NCBI GenBank assembly: GCA_963579625.1
Contig: CAUZHN010000037.1
Span: 1-21,057, forward strand
Length of the DNA stretch: 21,057 bases
Direction: 5' to 3'
Source of the DNA: JAAXGI01 sp963579625
Lineage (GTDB): Bacteria > Gemmatimonadota > Gemmatimonadetes > Longimicrobiales > Gaopeijiaceae
A program made the translations under genes and the position numbers. Below are positions 1 to 8,091 of this stretch, piece by piece (position 1 is the first letter of the stretch; every line of letters begins with the position of its first letter). The notes beneath the pieces were generated by a model. The model was not told the origin of the DNA, ran no database searches, and worked only from the letters and a program-made list of their open reading frames with translations.

Positions 1-261
1 CAGGTGAGGATTCGGCTTGAGGGACACGCTGATGAGAGGGGATCGGTGGAGTACAATCAGGCGCTTGGGAATCGTCGAGCACAGAGTGTCGTCGATTTCT
101 TTACCCAGCAGATGCTTTCGGCCGGTGGGTTCGAGACTACCTCCTTCGGTGAAGAACGGCCGCTCTCCATGGCAAGCAACGAGGCTGCTTGGACTCAGAA
201 TCGTCGGGTGGAATTTGTGATCACTTCGGGTGGTAGTTCAATCAACCCTGCGGGGCAGTAG
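1..261 (+). CDS. pal: Peptidoglycan-associated lipoprotein Pal (OmpA-like domain), 3' end only
   Basis: This is the last 86 codons of an OmpA/Pal C-terminal domain; the 5' part lies outside the window and the frame is open from base 1. Visible family landmarks are GHADERGS near the left edge (the Pal GHTDERGT signature), YNQALGNRRAQ, the SFGEERP loop, NEAAW and the closing NRRVEF. These residues build the diaminopimelate-binding pocket with which Pal holds peptidoglycan beneath the outer membrane as part of Tol-Pal. The next gene is cpoB, the usual Tol-Pal neighbour, which supports Pal over a generic OmpA-like protein. A GTG at position 4 is an internal codon, not a start. The tail after the domain (GGSSINPAGQ) is short and not conserved. 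Confidence 0.93.
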   Translation, partial: QVRIRLEGHADERGSVEYNQALGNRRAQSVVDFFTQQMLSAGGFETTSFGEERPLSMASNEAAWTQNRRVEFVITSGGSSINPAGQ

Positions 262-290
262 GGAAGCATCCGCCGGGAGTGGCTGGAATC

Positions 291-400
291 TAGCCTGCGC
301 GTGTATCAGCTCGGCACGCCGGCCGGGTGGACCCTGTGTCTCCTGGCCGGTGTAGGCTAACCTAGTCGCCGCAGGATTATTTGCTCCGGTTCCTGCGGCG
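291..400. repeat. Two successive inverted repeats between pal and cpoB
   Basis: The first repeat pairs 316-327 with 342-353 (12 pairs including two G-T pairs, 14-base loop), and TAGCCT (291-296) can pair with AGGCTA (354-359) around it. The second pairs 367-376 with 391-400 (CGCCGCAGGA/TCCTGCGGCG, 10 perfect pairs, 14-base loop) and ends about 17 bases before the cpoB Shine-Dalgarno AAAGGAG (417-423). Neither stem is followed by a T-run, so these are not textbook intrinsic terminators. They could be Rho-type, processing or mRNA-stability structures that set the pal to cpoB ratio. Confidence 0.5.
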
Positions 401-435
401 GTGGGGGTGGGTAGCCAAAGGAGAACCTCTGGGCC

Positions 436-1257
436 ATGAGCGTCAAGTTTCCTTTCTTCTCGTTGGACCGGCCCCCATCTGATCACTCGCGTGACGCTGC
501 TTGGGGTACTCCGTCAGTGACCCTCGCACTTGTGCTTGTTGGCTCTGTGGCAGGCTGTGCCACCAAGGCCGATGTGCGAGATCTTCAGGACGAAATTCGC
601 GAACTCTACTCCCAGCAGCAGGTTCTGCTCCAAGAGCTGCAGGAGTCACAGAGGGCTCACCAGGATTCGATTTCGGTGGTGGCACGGAGCCTCCAAGATG
701 GTCGGGCAGAAACCGCCCGTCGTATGACGAGCATCGAAGATCAGCTCCTTACCATTCAGGAGCTGACGGGGCTCTCTCAGCAGCAAGTAGCCAGTCTGCG
801 GGACCAGATGGAGCGCGATCGTACACAGAGGACGTTTGGGCCACCGGGAGTCTTCGGGCGGGAGCCCCTCAGTGGTGGTGGGGACCAGGCTCTCGAGCTG
901 TACAATGCGGCTGTGACACAACTCGGGAGGGGAACCCTCAGCGCTGCGCGGATTGGCTTTCAGCAGGTCGTGGATCAATTCGGCTCCCACGAACTCGTTC
1001 CCGAAGCTCGCTACTATCTGGCAGACATCCTTCACCGGGAGGGAGACACCGACATTGCGATCGAAGCGTTCCTCGAAATCCCGGAGTTTCATCCGACAGC
1101 ACAGCGCGTTGCCGATGCACTGTATCGGGTTGGAACGCTCCACCTCGAGCTCGGGAATCCAGACGATGCAGAGGAGTACTTCGAGCGAGTCGTTAACACA
1201 TGGCCCGACTCGGGAGCCGCCGATCTGGCTCGGGACGCTCTTCGAAATCTCCAGTAG
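436..1257 (+). CDS. cpoB: Cell division coordinator CpoB / YbgF-family TPR protein, probably a lipoprotein
   Basis: The protein is 273 residues. Hydrophobic stretch 27-39 ends in VAGC (Cys41), a plausible lipobox, which would make it a periplasmic lipoprotein rather than the soluble secreted form known from E. coli. Residues 44-105 are a Gln/Glu/Leu-rich coiled coil typical of the YbgF trimerisation region. Residues 150-273 hold the C-terminal TPR units, starting at ALELYNAAVTQL and including the landmarks ARYYLADILHREGD and AEEYFERVVNTWP. CpoB works with Tol-Pal to couple outer-membrane constriction to septal peptidoglycan synthesis. The ATG at 436 is preceded by AAAGGAG (417-423), a spacing of 12 bases. 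The N-region before the hydrophobic segment is rather long, so a later start is possible. Placement directly after pal supports the call. Confidence 0.88.
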   Translation: MSVKFPFFSLDRPPSDHSRDAAWGTPSVTLALVLVGSVAGCATKADVRDLQDEIRELYSQQQVLLQELQESQRAHQDSISVVARSLQDGRAETARRMTSIEDQLLTIQELTGLSQQQVASLRDQMERDRTQRTFGPPGVFGREPLSGGGDQALELYNAAVTQLGRGTLSAARIGFQQVVDQFGSHELVPEARYYLADILHREGDTDIAIEAFLEIPEFHPTAQRVADALYRVGTLHLELGNPDDAEEYFERVVNTWPDSGAADLARDALRNLQ

Positions 1258-1347
1258 TCGGCGTCCCTGGCTCATCGGTGGACTGATACTCCGCCGTGAC
1301 TCTCTCGTCACACAGCCTATCCCTCCCCTCTTTTCCTGACTCGGCCT

Positions 1348-1806
1348 ATGCGCTGCTCGCAGTGCGATTCCAACGAAAACCGAGTCGTTGATACGCGGAC
1401 CAGCCGTGGGGGTCGAGCGGTCAGGAGGCGTCGGGAGTGCATGGGCTGCGGGTCACGATTCACAACCTACGAATACGTAGAAGAACGTCCGGTCCAGGTT
1501 CTGAAGAGGGGAGGTAGTTCCGAAGAATTTGATCGGGAGAAGCTTGTGCGGGCGATGCAGACTGCGTGCGCAAAGCGTCCGGTTTCGTTGTCTCAGATCG
1601 AGGCCATCGTTGACCAGGTGGAAGACGTTCTGTCCCAGCAAGCCGGTGTCGAGATCCCCAGTGCATTGATTGGTGAGATGATCATGGATCATCTCAAACC
1701 GCTTGACCGGGTGGCCTATGTTCGGTTTGCGTCTGTTTATCGGGACTTTCAGGACGAGGACGAGTTTCAGGAGTTCGTCCATGCGATGAAGGAGCGCGGA
1801 CGCTAG
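1348..1806 (+). CDS. nrdR: Transcriptional repressor NrdR
   Basis: The protein is 152 residues, the normal NrdR length. The N-terminal zinc ribbon has Cys3/Cys6 and Cys31/Cys34 (CSQC and CMGC) around the signature RRRREC and is followed by RFTTYE. Residues 49-139 form the ATP-cone domain (VLKRGG, FDREKLVRAMQTAC, VAYVRFASVYRDF). NrdR senses (d)ATP through the ATP-cone and represses ribonucleotide reductase genes by binding NrdR boxes. No nrd gene and no obvious NrdR box is visible in this window, so its targets are elsewhere. A small stem, GTGAC/GTCAC (1296-1311), lies in the gap after cpoB. All key cysteines are present and nothing suggests damage. Confidence 0.96.
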   Translation: MRCSQCDSNENRVVDTRTSRGGRAVRRRRECMGCGSRFTTYEYVEERPVQVLKRGGSSEEFDREKLVRAMQTACAKRPVSLSQIEAIVDQVEDVLSQQAGVEIPSALIGEMIMDHLKPLDRVAYVRFASVYRDFQDEDEFQEFVHAMKERGR

Positions 1807-1854
1807 GAGCAGCAGTTCAAACAGCAGCCGTAACTTCCCTTCGGGTAGGTCCTG

Positions 1855-2670
1855 ATGCTTCGTAAGAGATTAAGCACTGTCGGAGAGATGCCCTTCCTCG
1901 ATCATCTCGAGGAACTGCGATGGCGCATCTTCTACATACTGATCGCGGTCGCGGTCGGGACAATCGTGGGTTTCCTCTTGGTGCAGTATCTGGGGATTAT
2001 GGAGATCCTCATCAGGCCGATCCGCGATCTCTTGGAAGATGGGGAGCTCGCTTACTTCAGTCCTGCCACCCCGTTTTTCATCACGCTCAAGCTCTCTCTC
2101 GTGGTTGGGATTCTGTTGGCCTTGCCCGTCGTGGTGTACCAGATATGGTCCTTTCTCTCCCCGGGACTCAAGCGAGAGGAGCGGCGGGTCATCGTGCCGA
2201 GCCTGTACTTCGGGCTTGTGCTCTTCTGCATGGGCGTGGCCATGGCCTATTTCTTGGTGCTGCCGTTGGCGCTCATCTTTCTGGGTGGTTTCCAGCAGGA
2301 GTTCCTCGCTCCCACGATCGAGGTCGGAGAATACCTGGGGTTCGTAACCCGGATTCTCCTTGCATTTGGCACCGTCTTTGAGCTTCCTATTGTGATCATG
2401 ATCCTCTCCGTACTGGGGATCGTCACGCCGGCCTTCCTGCGCCGCACACGTCGCCACTCATTCGTCGGAATCACTATTCTGGCCTCCCTACTCACGCCTG
2501 GTGACATCGCGTCCACTCTTCTCATGATGGGTCCGATGGTGATCCTCTATGAGGTGAGCATCCTGATTTCCGCGGCGATCTATCGCAAGAGGGAGGAGGC
2601 CTTGGACTCCAACCCCCTCGACGTTTCCGAAGAGCCACCGTCAGGTGTTGTTGGGGCGGATGGACCGTGA
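1855..2670 (+). CDS. tatC: Sec-independent protein translocase TatC
   Basis: The protein is 271 residues with six predicted membrane segments. The N-terminal signature PFLDHLEELRWR (about 13-24) carries the conserved Glu in the cytosolic region that recognises twin-arginine signal peptides. Further family landmarks are FFITLKLSLVVGILLALPVVVYQ, WSFLSPGLKREER and LTPGDIAS. TatC is the receptor core of the twin-arginine pathway, which exports folded, often cofactor-containing proteins. The pore subunit gene tatA lies 7.5 kb downstream in this window rather than beside it, and I see no tatB, so a TatA-TatC system with bifunctional TatA is likely. The stop overlaps the GTG start of lptD (GTGA), indicating co-translation. 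The cytosolic tail after residue 250 is acidic and unremarkable. Confidence 0.97.
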   Translation: MLRKRLSTVGEMPFLDHLEELRWRIFYILIAVAVGTIVGFLLVQYLGIMEILIRPIRDLLEDGELAYFSPATPFFITLKLSLVVGILLALPVVVYQIWSFLSPGLKREERRVIVPSLYFGLVLFCMGVAMAYFLVLPLALIFLGGFQQEFLAPTIEVGEYLGFVTRILLAFGTVFELPIVIMILSVLGIVTPAFLRRTRRHSFVGITILASLLTPGDIASTLLMMGPMVILYEVSILISAAIYRKREEALDSNPLDVSEEPPSGVVGADGP

Positions 2671-5597
2671 TTCACCCTCTTCCTAGGGCCCTTGCCCTAG
2701 GGGGCTTGCTGGTCTTGGTGGGTGCAGTGTTACCGGGTCACCCATCGCTGCTCGCTCAGGCTTTCGACCCCGGGGGGATGAGCCGTCCCGACTCGGTTCG
2801 AACACTGGTGCTGGATAGAATCCGGGACCAGGTCGCCAACGATGCGGAACTCGACCTCGATTCAGCCTCGGTAGAGATTGGAGAAGACCAGCCGGTAGAG
2901 CAGCGTGGCATAGCAACGGGATCGTCCCCGGAGGCCCCTCCTCAACTTCCGGTGGGAGCGGACTCGATCATGGAGGCGCTCGTTCGGATCGAGGGCTTCA
3001 GTGCCGCAAGCTATCAGGGGAGCCGGGCGGACTTCTATGCTGAAAGCCGTCGACTCGTCCTTTTGGGAACTCCGGAGTCCCGTGCTGTCTTCTCGGGTCA
3101 AGGTGTCCTTCTAGAGGCTGATAGTTCAATTACTTACGAGGACGTCCAGGGCCGAGTACGAACCAGTGGACGGTCTGACTTCACGCCCAGCACTGGGGAT
3201 CCGCTGCAAAGCGAACTGCTCATCTACGACCTAGCGGAAGGGCGAGGAACGGCGTTAGAGGCTGAGACTACGTACTCGCAGGGAGCACAGTGGATTGTCC
3301 GCGGCGACCTCGATTCGGTGGAGCAGGATCGGCTCTTCGGGAGTTCGGCTCGATTCACAACCTGCGATCTACCTGACCCCCATTCCTACTTTCAGGCCAA
3401 CGATCTCAAGGTGATCGGAGGGCAGGTTCTGGTTGCTCGTTCCGTGCGAATGTACATCGACGATGTCCCCATCTTCTGGCTTCCGTTTATGGCGCAGAAC
3501 CTCGGGTCCGGTCGTGCGAGTGGGATCTTGACCCCAGGGTTTTCCGTGAACGACATCGTTCGTACCTCCTCGGGATACAATCGGCGCGTCTCGAACCTGG
3601 GCTACTATTGGGCCATGAGCGAATACTCCGACATGAGTATGGCGCTGGACTGGTGGTCGAATAACTACGTCGCACTGGAAGGCGGGGCCCGCTATCAGTG
3701 GGCTCGACGGTTCCTCAATGGTTCCGTGAACATCAAGCGATACTGGAGAGACACGGGGCGGAAGGAACTGGGGCTGGACACCAACCACCGTTGGGACATA
3801 TCGCAGCGGACTTCGGTCAGGGCATCTGGACGCTACATCTCCAGTTCCAGCTTCGTTCGACAGCACTCGTTTGATCCGAGGGAAATGGTGTCGACAGTGG
3901 ATTCGGATGGAAATCTGAATCGCAGGTTCGATTGGGGCCAACTTACCGTGGGCTCGAGCCGAAAGCAGTACCTGAACGAGGAGCGAACGGAAACGACTCT
4001 TCCCTCAGGGAGCTTCTCACTCTCCACGCTGACCTTATTTGGTGCACCGGCCGAGAGCGCGCGGTGGTACAACAACCTCTCGGTAAACGGTTCCATGAAT
4101 TGGAACCGGCGCATGTCGGAGAGAGAATTACAACCGGACAACACATTCAGTTTTGGCTCTGGATCGGAGGTGCGAACAGGCGGTTCCGCCCGCGCAGGCA
4201 TGAGTCTGGGCGATCTGTCTCTCAGAGGGAGTTTTACCAAACGAGAGACGGTGTTCCAAAACGTCCCGGGACACTTCTTCCTCTCAAAAGAAGAAATGGA
4301 TGGGCTCGAACCACTGCAGGGTATAGGTGACTTCCATTCCGGTACCGCGTCTTGGTCGGGGGGCCTCTCCTTTCAACAAGGGCTGATCGGGTCGACCACT
4401 CTGACCCCAAGCGTGAGCATCGAGGGTTCGATGCTTAGTGTCGACTCTATTCCAGAAGCACGAGAGTTTGTCAGGGGCCAGAAACGAGTTCGTGCGGGAG
4501 TGAGCCTCCAGACTGACATCTACGGTTTCTACCCTGGATTCAGGAGGTTCGAGGCGGTCCGCCACAAGCTTACCCCGATGGCGAGTTGGTCCTATGCTCC
4601 GGAGGTGTTGCCGACGGAACTACAGTCCCGAGTGTTCGGGCCGACCTCCGCACGCACTCAGAATTCCTTCACAATCGGATTCAATCAGACGTGGGAGGCA
4701 AAGGTAAGTCCAGAGGAAGTCGAGGCGGGAGCGAACGATAGTTTAGAAGTCGCGGTGTCCAGAACGAACGGGGGGGAGTTACAACGTCCGCCGCCGTCGG
4801 AAAACATCGTACTTCTTGGGCTGCAGACTAATGCCATCAGCTACGATCTTATCGAGGCGGACTCAACCGGCAATTTTATCGATGGCTTCAAAACGCTCAC
4901 GCTTACGAACAGAGTGGTGTCCGACTATTTGAGAGGTCTGAAACTCTCGTTTGCCCACAACCTCTTCGATGACTCTGAGCGGAAGGAGGACGGGCCTCGA
5001 AAGTTCAGCCCTCACCTTTCGAGGCTGTCGCTTGGATTTTCGCTTGACAATGAGTCCGGGCTTTTTCGGGCGCTTGGCAGCCTGCTGAGCATGATGGGGG
5101 CCGATCTGGAACCGGAGCCAGCACCACAGCCCGAATCGGAAATCATTGAACCGGCTTTGCGGGGCATCCCTGATTTGCCGTTGGATCAAGTCATCGGCTT
5201 CGACTCGGACAGGGTGATCCCCGGAGATGACCCGTCTGACACACGGGCTCCGCTGGAAAGCCTGCAAATGGAGTTCAACTACTCGCTGAATCGGCCACGG
5301 GGTTCGGAGCGTGGAAGTCGGCTGCGGGCGCAGATGATTCAGAGTGGTCTCTCTTTCGCACCGTCTGAGAATTGGACCGTGGAGTGGGCGACGTCCTATG
5401 ACGTGGAGGCTCGCCGCTTTAATGATCACGTGGTTAACCTTCGCCGGGACCTCCATGAGTGGGAGGCCAGGTTCGGCTTCGTACAGACGGCTACGGGAAA
5501 CTGGTCTTTTGAATTCGAAGTAGCGCTCAGAGCGAACGAGGACATTCGGTTCGACTACCGGCAAAGAAGTCTCGACGCAAATCGTGGCCGTTTCTGA
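2667..5597 (+). CDS. lptD: LPS-assembly protein LptD-like outer-membrane barrel
   Basis: The protein is 976 residues, larger than the roughly 780 of E. coli LptD. A signal peptide occupies residues 1-31 (hydrophobic core LALGGLLVLVGAVL, cleavage near LLAQA). An OstA/LptA-like beta-jellyroll follows (about 100-230; FYAESRRLVLLG, VLLEADSSITYED, GRGTALEAETTYSQG). Next comes the junction CDLPDPHSYF (about 233-242), a hallmark of LptD, and then a long barrel with alternating aromatic strands ending in a C-terminal Phe as expected for BAM substrates. A low-complexity acidic/Pro insert (about 813-830) probably sits in a loop. The role inferred from the family is final delivery of LPS to the outer leaflet with an LptE lipoprotein not seen here. 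The GTG start overlaps the tatC stop. Confidence 0.85.
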   Translation: MIHPLPRALALGGLLVLVGAVLPGHPSLLAQAFDPGGMSRPDSVRTLVLDRIRDQVANDAELDLDSASVEIGEDQPVEQRGIATGSSPEAPPQLPVGADSIMEALVRIEGFSAASYQGSRADFYAESRRLVLLGTPESRAVFSGQGVLLEADSSITYEDVQGRVRTSGRSDFTPSTGDPLQSELLIYDLAEGRGTALEAETTYSQGAQWIVRGDLDSVEQDRLFGSSARFTTCDLPDPHSYFQANDLKVIGGQVLVARSVRMYIDDVPIFWLPFMAQNLGSGRASGILTPGFSVNDIVRTSSGYNRRVSNLGYYWAMSEYSDMSMALDWWSNNYVALEGGARYQWARRFLNGSVNIKRYWRDTGRKELGLDTNHRWDISQRTSVRASGRYISSSSFVRQHSFDPREMVSTVDSDGNLNRRFDWGQLTVGSSRKQYLNEERTETTLPSGSFSLSTLTLFGAPAESARWYNNLSVNGSMNWNRRMSERELQPDNTFSFGSGSEVRTGGSARAGMSLGDLSLRGSFTKRETVFQNVPGHFFLSKEEMDGLEPLQGIGDFHSGTASWSGGLSFQQGLIGSTTLTPSVSIEGSMLSVDSIPEAREFVRGQKRVRAGVSLQTDIYGFYPGFRRFEAVRHKLTPMASWSYAPEVLPTELQSRVFGPTSARTQNSFTIGFNQTWEAKVSPEEVEAGANDSLEVAVSRTNGGELQRPPPSENIVLLGLQTNAISYDLIEADSTGNFIDGFKTLTLTNRVVSDYLRGLKLSFAHNLFDDSERKEDGPRKFSPHLSRLSLGFSLDNESGLFRALGSLLSMMGADLEPEPAPQPESEIIEPALRGIPDLPLDQVIGFDSDRVIPGDDPSDTRAPLESLQMEFNYSLNRPRGSERGSRLRAQMIQSGLSFAPSENWTVEWATSYDVEARRFNDHVVNLRRDLHEWEARFGFVQTATGNWSFEFEVALRANEDIRFDYRQRSLDANRGRF

Positions 5598-5874
5598 TCG
5601 GCGGTCTCCCTGTGTCGCTCCCTCCTGAGCATGTCCTTTATCGGGGACATTCCAGTGCATCCTGCCGCCCGAAGTAGCACAAGATCCTTCTCTTATACGA
5701 AGCTGAGGGACTGTCATTGAGACGACACGAGTTCTGCACTGCTTGGGTGGAGGGGGCACTCTCCGGTTCGCCGCCGTGTAGTATGTTGCCTGATCTGCAC
5801 CTGTTGGCAGGGGTCGGAGCTTCTACCAACCGGCTAAGCTTGAGGCTCAGCACCTAGATGCGGATGGGCCATCC

Positions 5875-6657
5875 ATGAGCAATTCAACCACCCTTATTTC
5901 TCTAATCGCTGCGCTCGTGCTGTGGAGTCCTGCGGCAGGAGAGGCGCAGAGCTTACTGGTCGATTCTGGAACGGGCCCCAAATCTGCCTTCAAGCTGGTC
6001 CCCGAGGCCCAACAGCAGTCAGGACCGCGCGCTTTCGTTGGTATCAGCTTCGCCGTGGCGGATCCCTTGGGCGAGCTCGGAGCCTTCTTCGATCAGGGCT
6101 TCGGCGGCCAGTTGCAAGGCAGCTTTGGGATGGCCGCAGAAGGCCTCCTGAGGCTCAGGGGTGACTTGGGTTTCCTAGTCTACGGCCATGAGAACCACAC
6201 AGTCTGCTACCCGGTCCCGATCGGTTGTCGGATCGGCCTCGAACTTACGACGGATAACACCATATTCTACGGAGGGATCGGTCCCGAAGTGGTGCTCATG
6301 ACCGAGAGGCTCGCGCCTTATGTGTATGGGACGATGGGCTTCTCATACTTTGCGACCGTGTCTCATCTAAGTGGAGCGGACTGGGCAGAAGACGAGGGGT
6401 TTTCTACCACGAACTATTCAGACGGGGTCATGGCGTGGAAGATGGGTGGTGGTGTTCGGGTTCGACTGAGTGGTGGGGAACACCCTATCTCACTGGACCT
6501 CGGCTTGGAGCGGCATCAGAACGGGATTACCAACTTTCTGACCAAGGGCGACATCGTCGACCATCCGGACGGAAGCATCACGCTCCTCACCAACCAGAGC
6601 GAAGCGAATCTCATGACGTTTCGGTTCGGGTTCTCTATGGGCCTAGGGACGAGATAG
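5875..6657 (+). CDS. Predicted outer-membrane beta-barrel protein, function unknown
   Basis: The protein is 260 residues. An N-terminal signal peptide (SLIAALVLWSPAAGEAQS, cleavage around residue 25) is followed by alternating strands such as RAFVGISFAVADPLGELGAF, FGGQLQGSFGMAAEGLLRLRG, APYVYGTMGFSYFATV and MTFRFGFSMGLGTR. This strand pattern with Gly/aromatic residues is typical of small 8-strand barrels of the OmpW/OmpX/OmpA-N kind. Two cysteines close together (CYPVPIGC, around residue 110) may form a loop disulfide. The C-terminus ends in Arg, not Phe. It has its own 277-base upstream gap after lptD and no strong Shine-Dalgarno. I cannot assign a substrate or role. Confidence 0.7.
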   Translation: MSNSTTLISLIAALVLWSPAAGEAQSLLVDSGTGPKSAFKLVPEAQQQSGPRAFVGISFAVADPLGELGAFFDQGFGGQLQGSFGMAAEGLLRLRGDLGFLVYGHENHTVCYPVPIGCRIGLELTTDNTIFYGGIGPEVVLMTERLAPYVYGTMGFSYFATVSHLSGADWAEDEGFSTTNYSDGVMAWKMGGGVRVRLSGGEHPISLDLGLERHQNGITNFLTKGDIVDHPDGSITLLTNQSEANLMTFRFGFSMGLGTR

Positions 6658-7013
6658 AAAAAGGGTTCCGCACACTCGTAGTAGTCCACGACGTAACTCT
6701 GTAGTTTATTGTGACAGGAACCGATCTTGACATCACCAAAGTGCCGGATGAGGTGGGGAGATCCCCCTCTGCGATGCCGCCATGGAGCATGAGGTTGTCG
6801 AGCTCCGGGGCAGAGGGATCCGAGGGATCCATCTCGGTTTCGCGCAGGGCGGAGCTGTCTTGATATTCGATAGGGCCTGCCAGTTGCAGCCGGATAACCC
6901 CAGTTTGATTACTGAGCCGCTTAGAGTCCGGGGCAGACGTTTGATCTGGTTTCGCGAAAACCCTTGCGGCACTTTGCTTGTTTCGGTGTAGGACCCCCGC
7001 TATCTTGCCGCCC
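6658..7013. other. Gene-free stretch of 356 bases upstream of ftcD
   Basis: Reading frames of 69-126 codons exist here on both strands, but none resembles a known family or has a ribosome binding site, so I call none. Visible items are an isolated TTGACA (6727-6732) without a matching -10, a tandem 9-base duplication GAGGGATCC (6813-6821 and 6822-6830), a short G/C hairpin at 6753-6764, and the ftcD promoter candidate at the right end. Confidence 0.5.
6978..7006 (+). promoter_or_regulatory. Candidate sigma70-type promoter giving a leaderless ftcD mRNA
   Basis: TTGTTT (6978-6983) is separated by 17 bases from TATCTT (7001-7006). The ftcD ATG begins at 7014, seven bases after the -10 element, so transcription would start on or next to the start codon. 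The lack of any Shine-Dalgarno before this ATG fits a leaderless message. The same -10 sequence, TATCTT, occurs in the promoter candidate before the TPR gene at 12954-12959. Confidence 0.35.
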
Positions 7014-8060
7014 ATGGTGCCCGTTCTGCAGGCGGTGCCGAACCTGAGCGCGGGGCGGAACTACGCGCTCGTTGATCGCTTGGTCCGAGTTGTGTCCAGG
7101 TTGGGAGCAGAAGTGCTGGACGCATCGGCCGATCCAGACCACAACCGGGCTGTACTCACCTTCGTAGGGCCTCCCGAAGCCGTAGAGGATGCGTCGGTTG
7201 AGGTAGCCCGGATAGCGGTTGAAGAGATCGACCTTCGACAGCATGACGGCGTGCACCCACGAGTTGGGGCGCTAGATGTCCTTCCTTTTGTCCCTCTGGT
7301 TGGCTTGACGATGGAAGAGGCACAGGCCTCGGCGTGGCGGGTGGGAGACCGCCTAGCCAGAGAGGTTGGCTTGCCCATCTTCTTTTATTCGGAGGCCTCG
7401 CAACCCCCGGGTAAGAGCTTGGCAAGCCTTCGAACGGGTGGCTTCGAGTCCCTGGTTCGGGGCTTCCCTAGTGACCGGGTGCCAGACATTCTCCCTGAGG
7501 GTTGGCCGCATCCTGGAGTTCACCCCACAGCTGGAGTGACTTGTGTCGGTGCGCGTCCACTCCTCCTGGCGTGGAACGTGGAGGTGGAAGGGCTTGCGGA
7601 GGAAGAGGTTCGTCGACTGGCGGCGGAATTACGTGAGAGGGGTGGGGGGACCGTGGGACTGAGAGCATTGGCCATGACTCTTGCCTCCAAGGGTAGCCTT
7701 CAGGTGGCTATGAACTTGGAGGATGTCCGCAACCGTAAGCCGTTCCTCGTGTTTCGGGATGTCGAGAACCGCGTTCGGGCCGTGGGTGGACGAGTCGTGA
7801 GCACTGAGGTGTTGGGGTTGGTGCCGGACGAATTGATCTTGGAAGCGGGAGTGGATCGGCTTTCCCTGCTGGACCCAGACCCTTCACGTGTCCTGTCCGC
7901 TCGATTGACTGCTCATGTGGTACGGAGGGCAGCCCAACAAGCAGACGAACTTCTCGCTCTCGTCCGGGAGTCGGGCGACCGCATACCGCCGGAGTTCCAC
8001 CAGGCTGTGGAGCAGCTGGGATCAAGCCTGGCTGGATTCAAGCCTTGGAATGAGACGTAA
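7014..8060 (+). CDS. ftcD: Glutamate formimidoyltransferase (formiminotransferase domain only)
   Basis: The enzyme transfers the formimino group of N-formimino-L-glutamate to tetrahydrofolate, a histidine-degradation step, and the family can also use formylglutamate. The protein is 348 residues and lacks the C-terminal cyclodeaminase domain found in the bifunctional vertebrate enzyme. Signatures are VPNLSAGR (8-15), DPDHNRAVLTFVG (40-52), HPRVGALDVLPFVPL (81-95, including the family catalytic His in the HPR motif), GARPLLLAWNV and LQVAMNLEDV. The ATG at 7014 is chosen because the protein then begins MVPVLQAVPN, matching the family. An in-frame TTG at 6978 would add 12 atypical residues and lies in the likely promoter. 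No hut genes or formimino-THF cyclodeaminase are nearby, so the pathway context is not visible here. Confidence 0.92.
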   Translation: MVPVLQAVPNLSAGRNYALVDRLVRVVSRLGAEVLDASADPDHNRAVLTFVGPPEAVEDASVEVARIAVEEIDLRQHDGVHPRVGALDVLPFVPLVGLTMEEAQASAWRVGDRLAREVGLPIFFYSEASQPPGKSLASLRTGGFESLVRGFPSDRVPDILPEGWPHPGVHPTAGVTCVGARPLLLAWNVEVEGLAEEEVRRLAAELRERGGGTVGLRALAMTLASKGSLQVAMNLEDVRNRKPFLVFRDVENRVRAVGGRVVSTEVLGLVPDELILEAGVDRLSLLDPDPSRVLSARLTAHVVRRAAQQADELLALVRESGDRIPPEFHQAVEQLGSSLAGFKPWNET

Positions 8061-8091
8061 TAACTGCTGACTCACTGAAGAAGGAGAATCA

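Noticed and set aside
5631..5650. ATGTCC/GGACAT hairpin after lptD as a terminator
   Set aside because: Six pairs, no T-run, modest GC; could be chance.
4863..5759. Long minus-strand open frame (298 codons) across the 3' end of lptD
   Set aside because: It is antisense to a well-supported barrel gene, has no domain resemblance, and long antisense frames are common in GC-rich coding DNA.
6727..6732. Consensus TTGACA upstream of ftcD
   Set aside because: No acceptable -10 element at 15-19 bases, so a promoter cannot be supported.
6813..6830. Tandem GAGGGATCC duplication
   Set aside because: Two short units only, with no link to a promoter, repeat family or gene.
6635..7015. Open frame of 126 codons on the minus strand between the barrel gene and ftcD
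   Set aside because: It has no recognisable domain, no ribosome binding site, and starts on the reverse complement of the ftcD start codon; codon pattern looks like non-coding DNA.
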